Shown here piece by piece: positions 36,874-48,080 of a stretch of DNA of 64,000 bases. Every line of letters begins with the position of its first letter. Positions within the stretch are counted from its first letter, which is position 1. Origin of the DNA: Pochonia chlamydosporia 170 (taxonomy: Eukaryota; Ascomycota; Sordariomycetes; Hypocreales; Clavicipitaceae); NCBI RefSeq assembly GCF_001653235.2, contig NW_019154062.1, positions 124,001 through 188,000 on the forward strand, in the 5' to 3' direction. The notes beneath the pieces were generated by a model, which was given only the letters and a program-made list of their open reading frames with translations, was not told where the DNA came from and did not search any database. The translations under genes were made by a program, and so were the position numbers.

Positions 36874-37727
36874 ATGGACAACCCCGTGGAATTGGATGCC
36901 CTCATCGCTGCCTGCCAGGACCTCAAGGCAGAGAAAATAAGGTACCTGGTTGTCGGGAACGTTGCACTGAGAGCTAACGACATCCTACCCAACGAAAAGG
37001 AGATACTCGTGAGTTACTAAGCCTCTCATGTATAGTCTAGCCTTCCAATCCCACTAACAACCCCAAGTCATTCGATATTGCCGTCGATGACGTACGAAGC
37101 GCCAAGCGTGCACTGGTGCAAAATCGTTTTGTTGCAGTTGACAAAGACACCCCTACATCCTCCCTTCACAGAACCACGGGTGGCGTACGAAAGCTATCTG
37201 CCAAATGGCTTCCTTCCAGCCCAGTTATTCTTCTGCTATCGGCCTCGGATCTTATCGACGAGTACACCAAGTTAGAGCACTTCGGTCAAATGACTCTGGT
37301 GCACCCTTCCCTCAAGTATCTACCTGGTGTGGAGCCCAGGGACATCCAAGACGTAGTGATTGCTGACCGTAATATCCTGCTGCGTTCCTTCATGGATCAA
37401 TCCCTCCATGGGTGCGGCGGGCGAGAGGACTTGAGATTAGTCCACTTTGTGATGAAGTGTATGAGCCGTTCGCAGCTAGAAGCATTTCGTGAATATTATC
37501 GCACAGAATCTCAATCTTTGTTGAGAAATGAGGGCCTTGCTACAGGATTGGTCAATTACGCAAGGGATGAGGCACCACCGGCCTACAGTGATGGAGGTGA
37601 GGGGGAACTACCGTCATACAGCGACGTATTTAGAATGCTCGAGGGAAACGACAGACACAGAGATCCTGATGAACTCAGGGTCGCCTCGGGGCGAAACACG
37701 AGGAATCGGGGTCGTCATTCACGCTGA
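36874..37727 (+). CDS. Nucleotidyltransferase-fold-like protein 1 (hypothetical), 264 aa
   Basis: Two exons, 36874-37008 and 37068-37727, give 264 aa. The N-terminus MDNPVELDALIAACQDLKAEKIRYLVVGNVALRANDIL then SFDIAVDDVRSAKRAL has the helix-strand-G-x-A-helix-strand layout of minimal nucleotidyltransferase folds, in which GG(S/A) is followed by D-x-D. Here the glycine pair is reduced to GN and the acidic strand reads SFDIAVDD. A C-terminal tail has PPAYSDGG and LPSYSDVF motifs. The intron falls between the glycine loop and the acidic strand, as it does in the next gene downstream. Catalytic activity is doubtful. The match is by pattern only. Confidence 0.55.
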
Positions 37728-38256
37728 GGAATCGAGGACTGGAATTGGGCACCGCAATGTCCTCAGCGGTCAGAGTGAGGAGGAATTATTCGCCATCGGA
37801 TGTTCCGTTGCTGCGAGCGTGGTCATTAGTCTTTGGTGTTGAGATGTAAAAGTGAACGGAACGAGGGTGCGGTTGCACTTTCGATGCAGTTAGTACTCAT
37901 ATATTAGTTGTTTATGTGAAATTAAAGCATATCCACTACCCCTTTAACTCCATATCTAAAGGTGACAATGAATGCTTCAACATCTCATAACGAGATTCCA
38001 AATATCCACCTACGGCTCTAGTTGCTTACATTTGGATCCAAGTTTCAGTAAATCCCCTCCTCCTCTGTATCTCTACAATTACGAAGCTGTCAGATCAATA
38101 TTGCAGAGACACACACGTCTGACAATCGCCTTTTCAGCTCCCAATTGTGTTACACAGTCTGAATGACTAATACCCAAAATTTCCTTTCACGCCACCCGTC
38201 CATTTCCCCTTACCGTTCTGCCCTTCTTCAATCTTGCATGAAAACTCGGAGCCATT
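37728..38256. other. Intergenic between the paired genes
   Basis: 529 bp separating the two same-strand nucleotidyltransferase-like genes; nothing else seen. Confidence 0.45.
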
Positions 38257-39097
38257 ATGCCCCTCAAAGTCGAAGATATTGATTGGAGTCCTGTCCAAGT
38301 GATGACCGCTATTCTCAGGAAGCATGCTGTCAAACACGTCATCATCGGAGGAGTGGCCCTACTTTACTATCGAGTGATTCCCACTCTCGATGAAGGATTT
38401 GTAAGTTACCCCTTTGCCAACCCTGTTCATCCCTTCACAGAATGCCGCACAAAAACAAGGTCAAACGAGTAACATGACGCGCCAGGTGACTGAAATTTGT
38501 ATCGACGACAACGACATCCCACAAGCAGAGCGCATCTTCTCGACCAGCGAGATCTTCCGACCCGTGAGGGCTTGCTACACAATAGATCCGTACATTCGCT
38601 TCCAATCAACATGGTTAGCCACGCCGCGAACAATCATCTTCCTCCCACAAAGTTGTTTCTTTGACATCTCCTGCATCCAGGAATGCCCCAAGAAGATCGA
38701 ACAACCCGGAGCAGATTCTCCATACACATTCAGTGGGCTAAACCGCCTTCTGTTCCCGGATCCCCATGCCCTGTTTGTTTCGCTGGTTAACCGGGCGGTT
38801 GCGACCCGCGATCACTTATCTGCGGATGCAGCGACGCAGTTGTTTGAGGCAGGGATATTAGATCTTGAGTGGATACTGAGCTTACAATGGAGCATGCGGC
38901 ACCACGAGGTTTCCATGGGGTTAATACGAAGGTGGTGTACCCCCTGGAATTTAGGCACATGTGAGTGTAGGAGCACCAGGGACTCAACTACATTTATATG
39001 GCAGAGTCCAGCAGATTCACCTGTGCAGGTGAAGATTGAGGATGAGGATACAAATCAATCTGAGGTTGAGGATGGGGATATCGACAGTTTATGGTGA
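38257..39097 (+). CDS. Nucleotidyltransferase-fold-like protein 2 (hypothetical), 251 aa
   Basis: Two exons, 38257-38400 and 38486-39097, give 251 aa. It opens MPLKVEDIDWSPVQVMTAILRKHAVKHVIIGGVALLYYRVIPTLDEG and continues after the intron with VTEICIDDNDIPQAERIF. The IIGGVALLYY glycine loop is closer to real nucleotidyltransferases than in the upstream neighbour, and the acidic strand has ICIDDND. Shared intron position, fold pattern and same-strand arrangement suggest the two are distant tandem paralogues. The C-terminal tail is acidic (QVKIEDEDTNQ... DGDIDSLW). Its 3' end and downstream flank are duplicated at about 41274-41510. Confidence 0.6.
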
Positions 39098-39280
39098 CTG
39101 AAGAGAAAGCACGCAGGATCACTGACTTTCCTCAGTGCAAAGTTTCGGGGAAATTTTGTCTTCCAGTCACAGATATAACTAACCATGTCACTGCATCTGG
39201 GTTTCTTTTGCAGGGATAATCGTCCAGCGATCATTTCCAATATCTACCAATAGTAGACTTGAAGCTTGCTTTCACAAACC
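39013..39280 (+). repeat. Source copy of the duplicated gene tail
   Basis: The last ~85 bp of nucleotidyltransferase-like gene 2 and about 180 bp of its 3' flank align collinearly with 41274-41510. This copy keeps an open frame and normal base composition, so it is taken as the original. Confidence 0.7.
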
Positions 39281-39506
39281 TACAAAGAATACTAAACTGA
39301 ACTTTCAATCCATCATTCCTTTACAGTGTTACTAAGCTGTTAAGTTAATACATTAAATAGTTCACTTAATTTCTTGTTGCTAACTTGGTGAACGTATACT
39401 AGGCAACCCGTGGTTGGACTCTAACATGTTCTATTAACCTAGATACGATTTTGCTTTGCGACTACTGTAACGCAGGTAGACGGCCGAGTAACACTTGGCG
39501 CTTCTC
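39098..39506. other. Intergenic between convergent genes
   Basis: 409 bp; its left part is the source of the duplicated segment. No gene seen. Confidence 0.45.
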
Positions 39507-41168
39507 TCAATCTTCTCTATCATTCAGCAAAGGGGTTTCTTCATCTAGCACTTGGCTTTCCTTGGCAGGTGCCGGAGCCTTCTTCCGCAGACTAACCCAC
39601 ACAGCAGCACCAATAATCAAAGCGCTACCAATAAAACTCTCTACAGGCGGGACTGTACCCCAAACAACGCGCTCGATGATGAGTGCGCAGACAAGTTGCA
39701 CATACTGTTTGTACCTGTAAGCCTTTTGGACGTCGTAACAATCACACAACAGAGTCTTACTCACCATCATGTTGGTCGCGCGGCCGGCCCTCTCTCTCTG
39801 CAGTCCCTCAGTCAGTAGAACTTGCAGGAGGAACCCCGAAAAGCCGATAGACAACAAAAGCAGCCTAACGTGCGACAGTTAACAAATATGTAGACCACGG
39901 AAATGGGGGCTGTTCATTGGGAGGGGGATGATGTAAATCATCTGGGGAGGGGGACGTGGAGGTTTACCATTGCTCCGGGCTTTGAGGCACTTTGAAACCA
40001 ATGTCCGGAAGAATTACAAGTGCGAGGAATGATGTCAATGTAGACAAGACGGCGAAGTAGTTGACGCTGACGAGCGAATGCACCCGCTTTCCGATAACTC
40101 TGATGGTAGCATATGCAGTGGCTGCTGCGAACGAGCCGACAACAGCGCACACTACTGCAACGGACCGCTCTGCCGGCGTGGAGGGCACAGGCTTGAATAT
40201 CCCGCTAGCGACACGTATGGAGTTCATGTTGGATTGGCCGGGAGAGTCAGCAGGAGCGTCCATGTCGTTTCCGACGTGTCCAAACGGCAGATGCGAGACA
40301 ATAAAGCCTGGGCGAGCGATAAAGATGACGCCGCCAAATGCGAGGACGCCCGCACAGACTTCTGCTATGGTGAATGGCTCCTAAAGCAAGTAAGTACACG
40401 ACCTTTTACTGTCGTCTAGTACCTAAGAAGTCCCTTCTGATGCCTCCAACGTACGTTTAATGCAAGCCAGCAGACAAAGCCGGTCAAGGTCGGCACCAGA
40501 AAGGTGATGACGGTAGCATCAGCAATGTCCAAAAACGATAGCGAGTCTGTGACATGAGTCAATCAGTGAGGACCTAACCCTGAGGTTCAATGTTACATGT
40601 AGGGTGGTCAAATAGCTTACAGTATAAACCAAACAGACCCAATGTCCCAGCAAGACCGCGGATGACCAGCAACCACCGAAGCCCGGGAGGCCCGAGTGGG
40701 AAATCAGGCACCTTCTTCCTCCATAGGTACAAAGAGCCAATAGTGGCTGTCACTAACATGCGCACAAAGATGATTTGCAAAGCGTGAAGCTTAGCATCAA
40801 ACCCCGTCTCCAGCAAGCGGGTAGTCATGGCCATCTTTGTTTCAGTTAGTCACGGACATACTGCTAGGACATGGCATGCAGTTGAATCGGCGAATAGCAT
40901 AGTAACTTACAATAGAAGCACATATCTGGGCTAGAAAAACGAAGAATAAACCGATATTATCGTGGTAAAACAGCTGTACTCGTCCCCAAGCCTTGTTGTT
41001 GACAGCTGTAATAGGGCTAACTTCTGATGCCGTGGACGTTTCGTTAATGGGCAAAGCTGATGCATGTGCATTAGAGCCCTCCGTTGCGCTCGGTGCAACA
41101 GCCGCAGTTGCTGCTGCAGCCTTGCAATCGCTGTTGCTCTGGGCTTTTTGCACTGCTCTGTAACTCAT
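39507..41168 (-). CDS. EamA/DMT-family membrane transporter
   Basis: Six exons: 40911-41168, 40621-40834, 40455-40546, 39968-40380, 39765-39864 and 39507-39704, total 1,275 nt (424 aa). A polar N-terminal region rich in Ala/Thr/Ser precedes ten predicted helices in two EamA repeats. The first repeat has LFFVFLAQICASI, ALQIIFVRMLVTATIGSLY, IRGLAGTLGLFGLYYSL and ATVITFLVPTLTGFVCW; the second has SVAVVCAVVGSFAAATAYATIR and SGFLLQVLLTEGLQRERA. These drug/metabolite-transporter proteins export small solutes; the substrate is unknown. Exon 6 must use the acceptor just before TATGTG to keep frame. An upstream in-frame ATG at 41264 would add 32 residues; I prefer 41168. Confidence 0.83.
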
Positions 41169-41273
41169 GTCTGGCGTTGAGTTGATATTGTTGATAAACG
41201 ATTGATTGTGACGAGGAAAACTTTGATGTCTGGTCGGACATGTCCGTGTTTTGCAGGCAGGCAAGATTCACCT

Positions 41274-41510
41274 GTGCAGGTGGAGATTGCGGATGGGGAT
41301 ACAGATAGTGTATGGTGGCTGAAGAGAGAGCAACGCAGGACCACTAACTTTCCTTAGTGTAAAAATTTAGGAACCCTTTATATTCTGGTCACAGATATAA
41401 CCAACTATATTACTCTATCTATATTCTCTTTATAGAATAATAGTCTAGCAATTATTTTCTAATATCTACTATTAGTAGACTTTAATCTTATATTTATAAT
41501 ATAGAGGCTA
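41274..41510 (+). repeat. RIP-mutated duplicate of the nucleotidyltransferase-like gene 2 tail
   Basis: Starts with AGATTCACCTGTGCAGGT as at 39013 and follows the source base by base with many C-to-T and G-to-A changes. For example, source CCATGTCACTGCATCTGGG corresponds to CTATATTACTCTATCTATA here. The changes increase to the right and the end fades into AT-rich DNA near 41510. It lies about 105 bp upstream of the transporter ATG, in the same orientation as the source. Confidence 0.7.
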
Positions 41511-41610
41511 TTTAGCTTAGTTATATGCTTATTCTTAGTCTATATATATAGATTAAATATAGAATTCTAGGCACAGTTAACTAAATAGGAAATAGTCTAG
41601 GCATAGTATT

Positions 41611-41836
41611 TGTAAGGGACTGGCCTAGGGGCTTCTGCAAGCTAGCGTTACTAGTAGTAACTTTTCTCATAAGGAGAAGAGAAGAAGAAGAAAGGAGTTT
41701 GCGCGATTCCTAGCAGCATCCTTATAGGGTCCGGTTAAGCTCCGGTAGAGACCTATAGTGGGTCCTTAGGTAGCTCTCCCCACGTGCCTGTCTCCTTCTT
41801 TCCTGAGATACAAGCCTTACGCTTGAATCCATAACA
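41611..41836. mobile_element. Solo LTR, 226 bp
   Basis: Begins TGTAAGGGACTGG and ends GAATCCATAACA, so it has TG...CA ends. It is flanked on both sides by the 5-bp direct repeat GTATT (41606-41610 and 41837-41841), a perfect target site duplication. No internal retroelement sequence is present, so it is a solo LTR left by recombination. It carries a purine-rich GAAGAGAAGAAGAAGAAAGG tract and is not visibly RIP-mutated. Confidence 0.75.
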
Positions 41837-41985
41837 GTATTGCATATTTGCGGCGTCTTCTAAAGGGCTTAGTAAACTTAAGGTTAGGTGTTCTCTAGGG
41901 TTTAGTGCTACTTAAGCGAGGTAAGAAAGATCCGTTTAAGAGTTAGAGGGTTAATAAAAAACTTTATCGTGCATCTAGACAGCAC

Positions 41986-42120
41986 TTTTCAGCCGCTGTC
42001 ACTGAGGTTTACGTCAGATTCCATGAAGAGGGCATCATCTCTCAAGCTAACCGTAGAGTCAACTGGGATTCCACATTGACAACCGCTCTCAGTAATGTCG
42101 AGGTGGACAGCGAGGATGCG
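41986..42120 (+). pseudogene. Fragment of valyl-tRNA synthetase
   Basis: The frame reads AAVTEVYVRFHEEGIISQAN followed by RRVNWDSTLTTALSNVEVDS. This matches the catalytic core of valyl-tRNA synthetases (VTEAFVRLHEEGxIYRANRLVNW, then LNTALSNxEV). Only about 45 codons remain, with no flanking exons. The R-to-Q and C-to-D type differences in the conserved core show it is not functional. It is a captured or duplicated fragment of a housekeeping gene. Confidence 0.7.
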
Positions 42121-43277
42121 TATTGGGTAAAATACAACCTACCAGAAGCCGGTATTTGCTTGTCCCTTACATCGAAACACTACGTTCGATTTTGACTTGT
42201 TGCGGCGATTTATGGATGACCTCAAGCGTCCAATTGTGGCTCTTGGCCATGAGTATTTACTTTATCCGTCGCCCTCACCACATGTAATCCTACCAAATGC
42301 AAGCGCAACATGGCATCAGTCTCTGGCCGCTGTAGTCACAACTCTAGCTCCATCCAGCCGAAAGCGAGTCGTCGAATCACACAGGAACATTCAACACCCC
42401 TGTCGAGACTGGATGGCAAAGAGGAGCTTCCAAAATACTCCTTCAGTTCGAGGCTGCATATAGGGCGTACCAGTCTGGATCAACTCTGATACGATCTAAT
42501 AATGTAGTTAATGGATGCACACCACTCTACGAAAATGCCTCGAGAGTAGTAAGGGATTTGAGACCGTTGCAAAGCATTCCAAGCTCTGGCAAAATGGCGG
42601 TACTGGCATTTGGCTTATAGATCTGTCGTCTTAGCCTTGTATCTATGGCATTTCGGGTAACTTGGTACTTGCTTGGGTTTATCTCTCAGAGGTATACTCA
42701 TTGGATGTGTCGCATACTTCGTCATACCTAGGTATATGCATAACTAGACCTATCTCATAATGTTACTCTATATTTCGCCCAAGTTTGTGCACTGTACGTG
42801 TGGTAAAGCTTCGGTCGTGTAAGCGAAGACCAACTAATTTTGTAGAGCGTATCAATGAATTCAACAATAGTGGAATAATTATAGGGAAATTAATCTCGGC
42901 CCAGGCCGTATATTCGCCAAGTCAGCCCACCCGTGCCGACAACGCAAAATATTAAACCCCCTAATAGCAGGTTGGAGGCGAGGTGTATTTCTTCCTTTGA
43001 TTTCGCTAACATAACAGTTTCAAAGGATCTCCATAAATACATATCTTAGCACAATTATACCGCTTATTTTGGAAAGAGAGGTCTAATAATCGAGCCTAAA
43101 CTTCATGTACGACTTCTGGTTTATCCTACATTCGGCCAAGACAAGTCTTCCCGAAAGAATCACCATCGAGCCAAATCTATTTCTAGCTAACTAATCTCTA
43201 GGAAGGGCGGAAGCGTTAGGGTCGTTTGCCACAGGGCGAGGATTCTGATAATACCAGGACCTCAGGATGAGATATGT
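42121..43277. other. Repeat-island filler, gene fragments of unknown origin
   Basis: 1.16 kb. A short frame from about 42190 (LLRRFMDDLKRPIVALGHEY..., ending 42463) looks protein-like but has no start, no end and no family I know. The rest is mixed-composition DNA with no gene. It is the left flank of the old copia insertion. Confidence 0.35.
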
Positions 43278-43282
43278 CCTAT

Positions 43283-43571
43283 TGTCAACGAGAAAAGGTT
43301 CAATATTGCTTGCTTTTTCTAACCTTCCTTCTAAGGGACCTTTCTTTCTAACAGAAATAAGGTTTAATATTTAATGCTTTTGTTAAACCTTCCTTCCTTT
43401 AGCTTTCCCTTCTAATATTAGAAAAGTCCCTTAAATTAGTCTATAAAAGGAGGTTATTTTCCCCTTCTTTCTATTAGTTAGTTAGACAGACAAGCAGATA
43501 GTTAGTTAGATAGTCTAATTTAATTAGTTATTTCCTTTAATCCCTTAATTCTATAGCTATTTCTTATGATA
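43283..43571 (+). repeat. Left (5') LTR of old copia
   Basis: 289 bp, TGTCAACGAG...TTATGATA. Collinear with 56320-56608 over the full length, differing by C/T and G/A changes. Confidence 0.85.
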
Positions 43572-45549
43572 GTTATAAGCCTAGTTTATAGCTAAATTCT
43601 ACTGTAAATTTAGAGCTATTATAACTATCTTTAAAGTCTTCCTCTAAAGGAAGGCACCCATTTCTATCATGGAAAATATTATCCTTTCCACATTTAGGGT
43701 CACCCTTAAGGGACCTAATAACTAGAAGCCTTAGATTTAGGAAGTTAAGAAATTAGCTATTAACTAAGAAATTTAGGAATACCTTAACCTAAAGGTTCCT
43801 TTTAAACCTAACCTAATCTGCCTAAAGGAACCTAAAGTCTCTAATATCTAAGAATCTACTATAGAGCCTTCTAATTTAACCGTAAAGGAAAATTAGAACC
43901 TAAAGTATTAGTTTAAAAGATATTATAACTAAATAAGAATCTTTAAGAAAAGGTAGGCAGTAATATTAGATATCTAAAGATATATCCTAAGAACTATAGG
44001 GGAATTCTAGGAAGTTATAGCTTTTAAAACTAATATTCTAAAATAGCTAATTCTTTTGTAATCCTATCTTTAGGCATCTTCTTAGGTTAGAAAAAAGGAA
44101 ATTCTAACCTAATATTAGTTAATTCTAAGGTTTCCTAACTAAACTAAAATAGGGACCTAGATTTTAAGCTAGCAGAAAGTCCTTAAGAAAGCTTATTAAA
44201 TTAGGCTGCCTAATGCCTAGGAAATTTGCCTAACTATAGATTTCCTAATAGCTATTACTCTAATTAGCCCTACCTTTTTAGAATACTAGAATAATAAAAT
44301 CTAGTTAAAAAGTTAATTAGAAGCACCTAGATAGATAGATAAGATTCTAGATAGAAGGGTTATTTCTAACTATTTTGCTAAGAGCTATTACTAGCAGAAA
44401 CTAACCAAGGAAAAAGGGTTATTTATAGCTACCTTCTAAAGGGAAGAAAGTTAGAATAGAAGTTAGGAAGGCAGTTAGAATCTAAGAGCTAAATTGGCTA
44501 ACTTAGATAGCCTAAAAAAGTAAGCCCTAAAATGTCTCTGTAAAAAGAGATACTATTATAATAAATGCTAGTATCTAATCTAGCAGAAAAGACTGCTAGG
44601 CTAGGTACTAAATCTAGCAATTAAGGCCTAGATTTAGCAGAAGCTATAGAATCCTAATATAGCTGCCTAAATTAAATAAGCCTATTAGAGGGCTCTTAAT
44701 CCTATTCCCTTTCCAAAGAAAGGGAAATCTAATTATTAGAATTAATAAAATATTAAAGGTATTACCTTTATTAGCTAAATTAAACTAAGAGAGTTACCCC
44801 CTCCCTTAGATAGATTGGCAAAATCCGCGGATTTTATAGATTCTACTGCCCTTTTAATCTAAAGAGAGCTCTATCTACTAAGAGATTCCTTTATTCTTAA
44901 TTCTAGGTTAAATACCTATATTTATAATTATATTAATTATTTAGTTAATTTTTAACTAAATCTATTAAAAGAGGTTATCTTTATAGGCTATAGTAGTATT
45001 AGAATTAAAGGCTTTAGAAAGGTCTTTCTTTAGGTTAAAAAAGAGCTCTTTTAATTAAATAAAGTAGCATATATACTAGATTTCTATATAAATATTATAT
45101 TCTTAGATAAATTCCTTTAGAAAGGATATAATTAGAATCTAGCTACTAGCTCTATAATAAAGAAAGAGCAGGAAATTTATTATATAACCTATTATTTCTA
45201 TTAGCCTATTATTAAATTTAACCTAATTAGAAGATATAGCTGCTTTTTAATAACTAAAAATTCCCCTTAGAATACTAAGTAAGATAGAGGAAATCCCTTA
45301 TAAATAGCTATACCTATTAGCTTAGGAATTCCCTCTTAGAAGGAAGCAATAGATACTTCTAATTTTAATATCTTCTTTAAAAACCTAGAAAATAATAATT
45401 TTAAGGATATTAAAAAAGATAGTTAATTTAATAAGGTTAATATACCTTCTAAATCTCTTAGACCTAAGGATTTCTCTTAAATTAATAGTTATTTAGGTAG
45501 CTTCTTTTAAAGCTTAAAGGAGCTCTAACCTCTTTAATTAGCTAAATCT

Positions 45550-46450
45550 TAGCTCTAGCACTATTAGCTAGATTATTTAAATATAGCTAGCCGTAAATAC
45601 CTTAAGAAAGCTTCTAATAGAGCTTAGATTAAAGGGACTATATAAATTAACTGTAAGGCTTATTCTCTTAGTAAGGCTAGGAAAGTTATCTCCTAATAGA
45701 GCCTAAAGATAAAGAGTTCCTAACCCTTCTAGAGGGTCTATATAGATATCTTCTATCTTCTAACTAGCTATAATAGGAAATTAGCTATAATATTATTTAA
45801 AGATAAATTTAGTAGCCTAATTCTAATAAAAACCCTATTAGAAGTCACATAGAAAGCCCTACTTAGAGGGTTTAAAAGTATTACTACCTATATCTAAAGG
45901 CAGTATAACCTAAAGATTATTAAGATCTATAGGAATAATAACTAGGAACTTTAATCCTAATATAATAAATAGGTTAATATTAAAGGAATTAAAGATAAGC
46001 CTATAGCTCTATATACCTTAGCCTAAAATAGACTAATAGAGAGGTTAGGAGGGATTATTATATTAAAGGCCTAGGCAATATAGATAGATTTAAACCTTCT
46101 AGCTAACCTTTAGTCTAAATTCTAGACTGTAGCTATATATCTATATAACCTCTCCCTATTAGAATCTAGGAATTAGAAGTCCCCTTTTAAAAGGCTTTAA
46201 AATTAGATAAAGGAAAATAATAGACATATAGGATATTAGGAATCTAAGCCTAATATTACTTACCTTAGAGCATATAGCTATAGAGCCTATCTATTAACTA
46301 AGAAAGCTATCTAGGGCTTCTAGAGATAGGCCCTAAAGATAAAAGCCCACGCAGAAATTAGGTATTTAGTAGGTTATAATTTAACTAATATCTTTAGAAT
46401 CTAGATTTCTTTAAAATAGGAAGTTAGAAGGGTTAAAGATATTAGCTTTA
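45550..46450 (+). pseudogene. Integrase remnant of old copia
   Basis: With stops ignored, the plus strand reads as a copia integrase: a zinc-binding HHCC region near 45570-45680, then YIDIF...LPTSYNGK-like and TPAQNG-IERLGG-like segments near 45730-46060. Nearly every Gln, Arg and Trp codon has become TAG/TAA or AAA, as RIP produces. It is inactive. Confidence 0.7.
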
Positions 46451-46839
46451 ATAAGGGGATTTTCTTTAATCCCTCTAAAATTTAATAGGAAATTTCTTAG
46501 CTAATTTTATAGCTATAGCTACTCTTACACATTAAAGAAAGCAATAATAAAGATAATACCCTATTAACTATTATAGTTAACACTTAAAGTTAGGAAATTA
46601 AAGAAGCTATAGGTAGGAAAGATAACCCTTTAAATAAAAATGCAGAAAAAGACAATAAAATTAATGCTAACCCTATTACCTAAATTCTAATACTACTACT
46701 ATTAGTTATAACTAGTAGAGAAAGATAGGAAAGCAGGGAAATTAATAAAAATAAACTAACTTTTCTGCCTAAGGCCTAAATTAAAGAAATTAAAGAAATT
46801 AGGAAGCCTAAATCCCTTAGCAAAGAATTTTAACCCTAA

Positions 46840-47860
46840 TAGTTAGAAAGGAAGAAAAGACTATTTATAAGGGCTCTAGGTAGCTATTATAGTAGCTTCT
46901 TTTTTGGGACCTCTAAAAAGCTCTATAGATAGACCCTTCTATTTAAGCTAAAAAATTAGAAGGAATTAGAAGAGTATCCCTTTAGAACCTAATTTAAGAA
47001 AGCAGAAAGATAGGAATTTTAGAGCCTTTATTAGAGAGAGACCTTTAAACCTATTAGAATTAACTAAATTAGAAGATAATAATAGCCTCTTCTACTAACT
47101 TAAGTCTTTAAGTATAAATTTAATAAGTATAGGTTTCTAACTAAATTTAAGGCCTAACTATATATTAGAGGTAATCTTTAACCTATTAGTAAAAAAGATA
47201 TATTTACTGCTACCCTAGTAGGAAAGAGCTTTTAGACTCTAATAGTAATAGCCTTAAAATTTAACCTTAAGGCCTGCTAGCTAGATATAATTAATATATT
47301 TATAAATAGTTCCCTTAATAAAGAAATCTATATAACCTTCCCTTCTAGATTCTAAAGATCTAGCTAGGCTCTAAAGCTTTAAAAAGCCCTATATAAGCTG
47401 TAAAGGTTACTACTTCTATAGCAGTAGACCCTAAATCTAACCTTCTAAAAGCTAGAGCTTTCCTAATATATAGAAGACTCTTATATCTTTAATAACCTAG
47501 AATTAACTATCTTCTTCTTTATTAATAATATTATTATTTTATATTAAAGGAAGAATTCTGCGGTAGCTAACTAGTTAATTTATAGATTAAAGAAAGCCTT
47601 TAATATAGAAGACCTTAGAGAGCTATAGTAGTTTTTAGGAATTTAGATTCTTTAAGACTAGCTTACAAGAAAGCTTTAGCTATATTAGGATTCCTATATT
47701 AAAAAAATTGCTATAAGGTTTAATATTAGGAAAAATAACCACTTTAAAGGAAACCTAATACTAGGAAATTAGCTATAGCTAAATTTAGGTTAGGTATTAT
47801 TTAATTAAATTTAATAATATTAGCAGATTATAGGTTCCCTTAATTACCTTATAGTTATTA
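46840..47860 (+). pseudogene. Reverse transcriptase remnant of old copia
   Basis: Reads as RVT_2 with stops: KDIFTATLVGKSF-like, LDIINIFINSSLNKEIY-like (first catalytic Asp), FFINNIIILY (former YVDD-type box, Asp to Asn by RIP), LIYRLKKAFNIEDL and IIGSLNYL. It ends at VITR, where the young copia splits it; the RNase H part resumes at 55613. Confidence 0.8.
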
Positions 47861-47865
47861 CTAGG

Positions 47866-48080
47866 TGTTGGAAGCGCAAGGCTTCTATTCGGGTGATAAT
47901 TATCACGCGGTTTGGGGTACTCGTAACTGGTTGATTGATGCTTGTTGAATTCATCTAGCTATAGATAACGTACGCCTGTGTTGGTGTTGAAGCCTGCTCA
48001 CGTGAGGTCTGTTTCAGCCACTGTTTGAAGCCATTCGCAGGCTACTGGCTCCGCCGCCAAAGACGGCGGTGGAAGCAACA
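47866..48080. repeat. Young copia LTR, leftmost copy
   Basis: 215 bp, TGTTGGAAGCG...GGAAGCAACA. It seems identical to the copies at 49581-49795 and 55393-55607. The 5 bp to its left, CTAGG (47861-47865), pair with CTAGG after the rightmost LTR (55608-55612) as the target duplication. Confidence 0.92.

Noticed and set aside
43600..47860. Functional genes in the AT-rich block
   Set aside because: No frame over 60 codons; codons for Gln, Trp and Arg have turned into stops throughout.
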